NCBI GenBank assembly: GCA_013152545.1
Contig: JAADGF010000097.1
Location: 1 to 64,000, forward strand
Reading direction: 5' to 3'
Origin: Gammaproteobacteria bacterium
Lineage (GTDB): Bacteria; Pseudomonadota; Gammaproteobacteria; SZUA-152
DNA length: 64,000 nucleotides
Below, piece by piece: positions 58,306-64,000 of this stretch. The translations under genes and the position numbers were made by a program. Position 1 is the stretch's first letter; every line of letters begins with the position of its first letter. Below the pieces are notes generated by a model, which saw only the letters and a program-made list of their open reading frames with translations, did no database searches and was not told where the DNA came from.

Positions 58306-58788
58306 ATGTATACTAGACGGTTTTTTATCAGGGCGATTTTATTATTACTGATTTTGTTGCTATTTGGTATTATGGTTGCTGTGTTATTCAGCTCGGTGAT
58401 GTCGATGCAGCTAGCCGGGTTGTTAATTGTGCCTTATAGTTGTTTTTCTTTGTTGATGTGTGTCTGGAGTGTCAGCGCGACGCCTAGCGCTATACGCAGA
58501 GCGGCATATCGATTACCCATTATTTTCCTGGTATTTCAGTTAGCTTATTTTACATTAAGGTATTGGTTAGGTGTTTCTTACGCCCCCGATCTTATTGGTT
58601 TAGGGGGTATCTTTGCGATGGTTTCGATTTACGGCATTATCTTTGGTTATTTGTATATTTTTATTGCGGAGCAATATTATATCTCAGCTTTATTTCAGCA
58701 GCATGCACAAAATAAAGTAAAATTTTCCAATGCTAAAGCCCTCATCAATTCAAATAACAGCGATCAAACAACGGATAAAAATCAATAA
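58306..58788 (+). CDS. Four-helix membrane protein of unknown function
   Basis: A 160-residue protein with about four membrane helices (FFIRAILLLLILLLFGIMVA, GLLIVPYSCFSLLMCVW, PIIFLVFQLAYFTLRYWL and GIFAMVSIYGIIFGYLYIFI) and a polar Asn/Gln-rich C-tail. No family is recognised. No ribosome binding site is obvious before ATG 58306. It is single and flanked by repeat-rich DNA. A transcription terminator-like hairpin follows at 58874. Confidence 0.55.
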   Translation: MYTRRFFIRAILLLLILLLFGIMVAVLFSSVMSMQLAGLLIVPYSCFSLLMCVWSVSATPSAIRRAAYRLPIIFLVFQLAYFTLRYWLGVSYAPDLIGLGGIFAMVSIYGIIFGYLYIFIAEQYYISALFQQHAQNKVKFSNAKALINSNNSDQTTDKNQ

Positions 58789-59210
58789 AGATAATAACCC
58801 CCTTGTTTCGTGTTGAGCGTTGTTCTACTGTCTGTGTTCATGCCGTCGTCAGATTGAGTTTGTATTCGCTTGACAACAGTAGGTGGTTTTTAAAAAAAAC
58901 ACCTACTGTTGATGGTGTGTCTTTGGTGATTCTAAAGTTATCAGTTGGACGGCATGTTGAGTACTCATCTTTTGAGTGAAGCTGGCAAAACACAAGGTTT
59001 TAACTGTTTTAAAGGTTTTGTGTAAATTAATAAGCGATAAACTGATGACTTTTAGGTTGTTGATGAGCCCGTTTTTAAGCCAGGTACATCAGTCGGTTTT
59101 AGAGTTTCTGTGGTGTCATAGGTGCAAAACGTGACCCCATCTTGATGCTGTGGTTGGTGTCTACAATAAATCCAAATTAATTTGCACGAAGTCACTTTTT
59201 GCGATGACGG
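58789..59210. other. Intergenic region with a bidirectional hairpin
   Basis: No gene is seen. A perfect 12-bp stem, CAACAGTAGGTG (58874-58885) with CACCTACTGTTG (58900-58911), encloses a T5/A8 loop. It lies between two convergent genes and could act as a shared terminator, although neither arm is followed by a long T-run. Confidence 0.5.
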
Positions 59211-59603
59211 TTAGTCTTGATCAAAATAGGTAATTAGTGACAGAAAAGCACCTTGAGGATCTGCAATAACCGCAAAGCGACCAATGGTGGGAATGTCGCG
59301 TGGTTCAACTAAAATACTGCCGCCCAATGCCACCGCTTGTTTGCTGCGTTTATCTACATCATCTACCGTGACATAGCTACCCCAGCTTGGCGGCATTTGT
59401 TTCTCTTCCGGTGGTGTGAGCATAATACCAGCGACGGGTTGGTCACCGATTTTCGCCATTGTGTAATCCGTTCCGGCGTCATTCATATCGGCTAGTGTCC
59501 ATCCAAATAACTCACTGTAAAAGGCTTTGGCTGCCGTTACGTCGGTCGTCATTAATTCATTCCAACTAAATACACCATGTTGCTTCATGGGATCAATGCT
59601 CAC
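59211..59603 (-). CDS. VOC-superfamily (glyoxalase/bleomycin-resistance-like) protein
   Basis: A 130-residue protein with two beta-alpha-beta-beta-beta repeats. Seen: FSWNELMTTDVTAAKAFYSE (first metal-site side), PVAGIMLTPPEEKQMPPSWG and FAVIADPQGAFLSLI. The pattern is that of the hydroxylase-like glyoxalase family proteins; substrate cannot be told. A Shine-Dalgarno AAGGAG lies 6 bases before the ATG on the minus strand. A perfect palindrome lies about 50 bases upstream. Confidence 0.85.
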   Translation of the reverse strand: MSIDPMKQHGVFSWNELMTTDVTAAKAFYSELFGWTLADMNDAGTDYTMAKIGDQPVAGIMLTPPEEKQMPPSWGSYVTVDDVDKRSKQAVALGGSILVEPRDIPTIGRFAVIADPQGAFLSLITYFDQD

Positions 59604-59927
59604 TGTCGTTCTCCTTAGTGATTTGCTAAAGGCTAAAACGGTATGCTAACAAAGCACTACTGACACCATTATGTCAGTAGTGCTGACATAATGGAAAATG
59701 ATTTTATAAGTTTTGGGAAAGTCTTCGTCGATGCTGTTGTTCTCTAACAATTATTGAACCTAAATTAATCAGTTGAATCGTCGCGAGAGCGACGTAGAAT
59801 ACTGAAGGTAAAGGACTTGATCCGGATGGTTATTTGCACTTAACGAGTGTGCAATTAGCTACAGTTGCTGTAAGCTAATTATTAATGATGAATAGTGGAT
59901 AGCAAAAAGTCTGGCAAATTTTTAGTT
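59604..59927. other. Intergenic region with palindrome and repeat
   Basis: Upstream of the VOC gene (minus strand) and after the diguanylate cyclase. GCACTACTGACA (59654-59665) and TGTCAGTAGTGC (59672-59683) form a perfect 12-bp inverted repeat around CCATTA. It could be an operator for the VOC gene or a terminator for the cyclase. Confidence 0.5.
59757..59820. repeat. Family C repeat, left-end fragment
   Basis: About 60 bases from ACCTAAATTAATCAGTTGAA through GTCGCGAGAGCGAC and CTGAAGGTAAA match the left part of the family C element at 61447. The right end is missing. Confidence 0.65.
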
Positions 59928-60941
59928 CTATTCGGTGACAAAGTTGGTTTCACATTGACGGACTCTGTTTCGTCCTTGTTTCTTGGCTCTGTAAAGTTCT
60001 TTGTCTGCCAGTTCTAATAATGTTTTGGTATCCATGCGTTCTTCTGACTGGATAGTCGCAACGCCAATGCTGAGGGTGACAAATTTAGAAATGGGTGAAG
60101 AATCGTGTGGAATATTCAGTTCGCGAACGATTTGCAGTAAATTATTTGCAACGCATAATGCCCGTTTTGAATTAGTGCCTGGCAGAATAACCGCAAATTC
60201 TTCGCCACCAAAACGAGCTACAAGATCCGATGCTCGTTTGAATCCTTGCGCTAACGCAGAGGCTACCTGTTTCAAGCAATTATCCCCTGCAACATGACCA
60301 TAGGAATCGTTATAGTTTTTGAAATAATCCACATCACATAAAACCAACGAAAGAGGGTCTTTGGTGCGTCGGGTGCGTCGGAGTTCCATTTCAATCACTT
60401 CATTGAAGTGACGACGGTTATAAACGCCAGTTAAGCTGTCATTGCGTGCTAATTTTTCTAATTTTGCGTTGGCGTTGTTTAACTTGGCAGTGCGCTCGGC
60501 CACCAAGTATTCCAGATTTTTCTGATGCCGTTCTATTTCTTTTTCAGCCTCCCTTCTTTTGGTAATGTCGATGCCTGTGGCAATAACAAAAGCAATGTCG
60601 CCTGTTTCATCCACAATTGCAGTATTCGACCAATCAATGAGCCGACGACCACTGCTCTTGGTAAACCAGTAGTTGATATGAGTGTTAGGGAAATCACCGG
60701 AAGTCAGTCGATTAAACACTTGTTTAATGCGTTGTTTTTCCGAGGGCAGGGCAAATAGGTCCCACGGATATTTGTTTTTAACTTCTTCAAAGGTATAACC
60801 AGTTATTGATTCGGATGCTTTGTTAAATAAGACGATATGCCCTTCTTTGTCCATAACCAGGACAACGGCGCCAATTATATCAAGTATATGGTTGGATAAG
60901 TTGGCTTTTTGTAAAAGTTCTTCTTTCATTCCTTGATTCAA
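59928..60941 (-). CDS. PAS-GGDEF diguanylate cyclase
   Basis: It makes the second messenger c-di-GMP from two GTP. A PAS sensor lies at about 17-130 (ILDIIGAVVLVMDKEGHIVL, ATGIDITKRREAEKEIE), then a coiled linker, then GGDEF (about 165-330). The active site is GGEEF at 245-249, which is competent. The inhibitory I-site R236-A-S-D239 is 5 residues upstream, so product feedback is expected. Cytoplasmic, no membrane helix. The PAS ligand is unknown. No neighbour suggests its pathway. Confidence 0.93.
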   Translation of the reverse strand: MNQGMKEELLQKANLSNHILDIIGAVVLVMDKEGHIVLFNKASESITGYTFEEVKNKYPWDLFALPSEKQRIKQVFNRLTSGDFPNTHINYWFTKSSGRRLIDWSNTAIVDETGDIAFVIATGIDITKRREAEKEIERHQKNLEYLVAERTAKLNNANAKLEKLARNDSLTGVYNRRHFNEVIEMELRRTRRTKDPLSLVLCDVDYFKNYNDSYGHVAGDNCLKQVASALAQGFKRASDLVARFGGEEFAVILPGTNSKRALCVANNLLQIVRELNIPHDSSPISKFVTLSIGVATIQSEERMDTKTLLELADKELYRAKKQGRNRVRQCETNFVTE

Positions 60942-61446
60942 TCTCCATTAATTTTTTGGTAACTACTCAGCTTACCTTCGAGTTGTGCTTGAAAATGCGC
61001 AAGCTGCGTTGTTTCATTACGAATGAGTGACTTTTAGTAGCAGTGCTAATGCATAACCCTAAATTAATTATTTAGGGTTATGCTGCAATGTCGACAAATG
61101 CAGCATATTTATACAATCGTAAATCAGTGTTACGGCATTGTCGCCGAGTGTTATGAGTTGGTAACGGCATCTCATTACCCAGCAAGTTGCAATAGTACTA
61201 CAAGTAGCCATAATATTGTCGTGGAATTATGGTATAAGCTATTAATGTCTGTGTTTTAACCAATTGAGTTGACGTTTTGTTGCGTGTAGTATTGCGGCTG
61301 TGTTTTTGGACGTTATCAGGTGTTTTGATCTGGACTGGTTAGATATAGAGTAACGTTTGTTTTAAGTTGATTTATATGTAATGTTAGGTTTTTTCTCCGC
61401 GAGCCGATAAATTATAAATAATTCTGGAATCGAGGCCGATTTTGTT

Positions 61447-61625
61447 AAACCTAACACATCAGTTGAATCGTCGCGAGAGCGACTAGGACGCTGAAGGTAA
61501 AAGGCTTATTGGGATTTTTTGGACGACAGCATATCACCCCTACGGTGAGTTCAGAAAATCTCAATAAGTCTTTTAGATTCTGTGCTATCGGCGTTCGCAG
61601 TAGATTCAACTGATTAATTTAGATT
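61447..61625. repeat. MITE-like element, family C, complete copy
   Basis: The left end (CATCAGTTGAATCGTCGCGA) and right end (GATTCAACTGATTAATTTAG) are inverted around a shared CAGTTGAATC core. Inner arms are inverted as well: GGCTTATTGGGATTTTTT faces AAAATCTCAATAAGTC. The 179-base element lies about 10 bases before the efflux promoter. Other family C pieces are at 20789, 36518 and 59757. Confidence 0.75.
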
Positions 61626-61638
61626 AAATATACGGGGC

Positions 61639-61668
61639 TTGACAGTACGACAACGGTCCACTTAGAAT
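61639..61668 (+). promoter_or_regulatory. Sigma-70-type promoter of the heavy-metal efflux operon
   Basis: A perfect TTGACA (61639-61644) and TAGAAT (61663-61668) are 18 bases apart. The start site would fall near 61675, only about two bases before ATG 61677, so the first mRNA may be nearly leaderless or the true start codon may be ATG 61698. A metal-responsive regulator of MerR type is possible, but no dyad was proven. Confidence 0.55.
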
Positions 61669-61676
61669 CAGCACTA

Positions 61677-61997
61677 ATGAAAAGAATATTGATTTACATG
61701 ATATTGCTAGCTAATCTTTGTTCTGGCGTGGCTTTTGCCTGGAATACCCATTCCGAGGCGATGCTGGGTTATGACTCGGCAGTGGTTGATCTATCGGTAG
61801 GTGAGAGTCATGATCATCACCCGGATAGCGATCTACACCACGGAGACCACTGTTGTCACGGTGCGGCCCATTTGGTGGGACTCATTTTTAATCAAACTGC
61901 ATCGTTAATAGCCAGTGATCGCCATGATTTATCTGTGTTAGCTCAATCCCCAAGCCTTCTTTATATTGCCCCATTGTTAAGACCTCCCATCGTCTGA
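61677..61997 (+). CDS. Small exported histidine-rich protein heading the efflux operon
   Basis: A 106-residue protein with a signal peptide (1-21, ending VAFA) and a metal-binding-like cluster (HDHHPDSDLHHGDHCCHGAA). Such small His-rich periplasmic proteins sit before czcC-type genes and may buffer zinc, cobalt or cadmium, as CzcI is proposed to do. The start could be ATG 61698, which would shorten the signal peptide. The next gene begins 87 bases later. Confidence 0.7.
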   Translation: MKRILIYMILLANLCSGVAFAWNTHSEAMLGYDSAVVDLSVGESHDHHPDSDLHHGDHCCHGAAHLVGLIFNQTASLIASDRHDLSVLAQSPSLLYIAPLLRPPIV

Positions 61998-62083
61998 ATT
62001 CTTCCACTGTTTTTCTGTGTGTATCGCGTCAGCATTTGAGTGCGCGGTACGTTTGTTTTTATTGCAGGTGAAGGATTTAGTAA

Positions 62084-63418
62084 ATGTGTTTAAAAAAATA
62101 CTTGTTGGCGAGCGCGCTCGCCAGTCTGATGTTGCCCGTGTGGGCAGTAACCACCCCTGATACACAGCCCCGCATCGCTACGGGCCTCTCTGTTGCAGGA
62201 CTTTCCGTTACAGGGTCAGTGTCTGCCGATTCGCAGGTACAAATACAGCTCCAGACATTTATTGAGAGGATTTGGATGGAGAGTCCTGCTGTGCAAGGAG
62301 CACAAGCGGCTGTTGATGCTGCCCGGTCACGCCGCGAGGGTGCTGGGCGTCCCCTTTATAATCCGTCGCTCGAACTGGAGGCGGAACGCACGGACATTAA
62401 TACCACCACGATTGGTTTAACGCAGACCTTTGATTGGGCCGATAAACGTAGGGCTCGTACCGATATTGCCTCGTTGGAAATACAAGCGGCGTTGGCTGCC
62501 CATGAGGCGACCAAGCAACGCACGGCGGTTGAGGCGTTGAATGTTTTGGCTCGATACTTGACTGCACGGGAGATGCGTGAATTGGCAGTGCGTCGTAGCC
62601 AGTTGATGAAACGTTTTGCCGATACCGTTCAGCAACGCTACAGCGCTGGTGATATGCGCGCGTTGGATGCCTCATTGGCGCGGGTTGTTTATAGTGAGGC
62701 GCTGATGCAACAGGCCACCAGTGAGGGGGCGTTGGCGGAAATCGAAGCGGCTTTGCGGGCGGTTAGTGGCTTTGATCTGACGAGTTGGCCGCAATTGCCT
62801 CAGGCATTAGTGCCGTCACCTGAAAAACCTGATGCAGCGCTACTCGTTGAGACACTTCCTGAACTTATGGTGTTGAGAACTCATGTGGATGTGGCCAGAG
62901 CCCATGTTAGGTTGGCCAAACGAGAGGGCCGTTCTGATCCGACTATTGGAGTGCGTGGTGGTCGTGAAGGCTCAGAAAGTCTGGTAGGGCTGAGTTTCGA
63001 AATTCCACTTTTTATTCGTAATAACTTCAATGCAGAAATTCAGGCGGCCTCTTATGCGGTTGTTCAGCAAGAGCAGGCGTACCGGGAGGCCTACCGGCGT
63101 GCCAGTGCCCGCTTCGATGGTGCTTGGGGTCGCTTTCAAAACATGACCCATGCCTGGCATGTTTGGGTCGCCACTGGTCAGCAAGCCCATATTGAACAGG
63201 TGGAATTGTTACAGCAATTATGGCAAGCCGGTGAGCTGACTGCGACAGATTATTTGATTCAGGCTAAACAGAATGTGGATACCCAAGTGGCTGCGACGGC
63301 CTTGGTGGGTGAAGTCTGGCAGGCGGCGATTACCTGGCTGGATGCTTCTGGTCAGGTTGGACGCTGGGTAGGCATCACGCCTGATGCACCTGCACAAACA
63401 CAGAATTCTGGAGAATAG
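62084..63418 (+). CDS. czcC: Outer-membrane factor of an RND heavy-metal efflux pump (CzcC-like)
   Basis: TolC-family channel that passes metal ions to the outside. Signal peptide to about residue 22 (ending PVWA). Two outer-membrane-efflux-protein repeats follow: QTFIERIWMESPAVQGAQAA with NPSLELEAERTDI, then LPELMVLRTHVDVARAHVRL with VGLSFEIPLFIRNNFNAEIQ. The length of 444 residues is typical for CzcC. ATG at 62084 is used, GAAGG upstream. The adaptor gene begins 4 bases after the stop. Confidence 0.9.
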   Translation: MCLKKYLLASALASLMLPVWAVTTPDTQPRIATGLSVAGLSVTGSVSADSQVQIQLQTFIERIWMESPAVQGAQAAVDAARSRREGAGRPLYNPSLELEAERTDINTTTIGLTQTFDWADKRRARTDIASLEIQAALAAHEATKQRTAVEALNVLARYLTAREMRELAVRRSQLMKRFADTVQQRYSAGDMRALDASLARVVYSEALMQQATSEGALAEIEAALRAVSGFDLTSWPQLPQALVPSPEKPDAALLVETLPELMVLRTHVDVARAHVRLAKREGRSDPTIGVRGGREGSESLVGLSFEIPLFIRNNFNAEIQAASYAVVQQEQAYREAYRRASARFDGAWGRFQNMTHAWHVWVATGQQAHIEQVELLQQLWQAGELTATDYLIQAKQNVDTQVAATALVGEVWQAAITWLDASGQVGRWVGITPDAPAQTQNSGE

Positions 63419-63421
63419 AGC

Positions 63422-64000
63422 ATGAAAAACAGATTGGTTTTAGTGATGGTATTGAGTCTGGTGAGTCCTTGTGCCGTTTTTGCGGAAAAAGGGCATGAGG
63501 GACATGACGATAACGGTCTTGATGATTTTTCTGGCATAGAGATGGGTGACAGTGATGTGCATGAACGCACTAATAGTCAAGGTCAGAGTGACCACAATCA
63601 TGGTGAGGAAGGTCACGGGCACGAAAAAGAAGATCATGCTGACGAGGGTGCTGACGATGGCCATGGACATGGTCACGGCGAGGCAGCGAGCGATGCCGAA
63701 TTGAGTGATGCTCAGCGCCGTATGGCGGGCATTGAGACCCTGGTTGTTAAACGTCAAGCGCTGGGAGACGCCATTACCGCTCCCGGCGAAGCAACGCTTA
63801 ATGCCTATCACACTACTAAGATCACTCCGCGTACACCTGCCCAGGTGATGAAACGTCATGCGCGCCTTGGTGATCGTGTTAAAAAGGGGCAGCCTTTGGT
63901 AACGCTTTCAAGCTTGGAGATGGCTGAAGCCCAAGGTGTATTGATGGAGGCGAATGTGGAATTGCGTCGGGTAAAAAAACTTGGCCGTAAAGTGGTCTCC
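63422..64000 (+). CDS. czcB: RND efflux periplasmic adaptor (CzcB-like), truncated by the window edge
   Basis: The first 193 codons of a membrane-fusion protein are in the window, and the frame is open to base 64000. A signal peptide (1-22, ending VFA) is followed by a histidine/aspartate-rich stretch (HGHEKEDHADEGADDGHGHG) usual in metal-binding CzcB-type adaptors. The barrel-sandwich/lipoyl part follows (GDAITAPGEATLNAYHTTKI, ARLGDRVKKGQPLVTLSS). GGAGAA overlaps the czcC stop 7 bases before ATG 63422. A czcA pump gene is expected beyond the window. Confidence 0.88.
   Translation, partial: MKNRLVLVMVLSLVSPCAVFAEKGHEGHDDNGLDDFSGIEMGDSDVHERTNSQGQSDHNHGEEGHGHEKEDHADEGADDGHGHGHGEAASDAELSDAQRRMAGIETLVVKRQALGDAITAPGEATLNAYHTTKITPRTPAQVMKRHARLGDRVKKGQPLVTLSSLEMAEAQGVLMEANVELRRVKKLGRKVVS

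Larger units (their letters stand above)
60942..61676. other. Intergenic region before the metal efflux operon
   Basis: No gene is seen in about 735 bases. It contains the complete family C element (61447-61625) and the likely promoter of the efflux genes (61639-61668), both listed. The remaining AT-rich part shows nothing clear. Confidence 0.5.

Overview
The window reads as chromosomal DNA of a gammaproteobacterium of moderate GC. The local orders fxsA-groES-groEL, cutA-dsbD, nagZ..hpt-methylthioinosine phosphorylase, csiV, and petABC-sspA-sspB are all typical of Pseudomonas/Cellvibrio-type gammaproteobacteria. Many AT-rich intergenic stretches and families of short inverted-repeat elements suggest a marine, Cellvibrionales-like genome, but the lineage is an inference. 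No rRNA, tRNA, CRISPR array, prophage or full-length transposase was seen.

Layout. 1-1.2 kb: an exported beta-rich protein and a stand-alone CZB zinc-binding protein. 1.6-7.7 kb: a complete vitamin B12 uptake unit, made of a cobalamin riboswitch, the BtuB-like outer-membrane receptor, a BtuF-like binding protein, BtuC, BtuD and a dedicated TonB-like energiser. 8.2-18.2 kb: a guanidine assimilation operon behind a guanidine-I (ykkC) riboswitch. It encodes an ABC importer (binding protein, permease, ATPase), two DUF1989 proteins (carboxyguanidine deiminase pair), a biotin-dependent guanidine/urea carboxylase and allophanate hydrolase. 18.4-33.9 kb: housekeeping genes (nagZ, mscS-type channel, DsrE protein, hpt, methylthioinosine phosphorylase, csiV, def, ligA, DUF2784, ABM monooxygenase, Omp85-like protein, TlpA-like thioredoxin, dsbD with a doubled N-domain, cutA, fxsA). 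34.0-38.3 kb: groESL under a CIRCE operator, then an ABC exporter. 38.3-44.3 kb: a frameshifted Gly/Met-repeat mini-gene and a large membrane/spermidine-synthase-like fusion. 44.3-57.1 kb: alternative complex III (actA, split actB, actC-F) directly followed by cytochrome bc1 (petABC) and sspAB. 57.1-61.7 kb: repeat-rich intergenic DNA, a four-helix membrane protein, a VOC protein and a PAS-GGDEF diguanylate cyclase. 61.7-64 kb: the start of a heavy-metal RND efflux operon (His-rich small protein, CzcC-like, CzcB-like cut by the window edge).

How it works together. The B12 unit is controlled by its ligand and carries every component from outer to inner membrane. The guanidine unit would import guanidine, carboxylate it with ATP and biotin, deiminate carboxyguanidine to allophanate, and hydrolyse that to ammonia and CO2, giving nitrogen. 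The respiratory block would encode two different quinol:cytochrome c oxidoreductases side by side, a redundant or switchable branch point. TlpA-like and DsbD proteins could supply the periplasmic reductant that multi-haem cytochrome maturation needs.

The least expected structure is the set of short non-coding inverted-repeat elements. At least five families occur, several in more than one copy. One sits directly against the guanidine riboswitch, and ends of another supply the stop codons of two genes.
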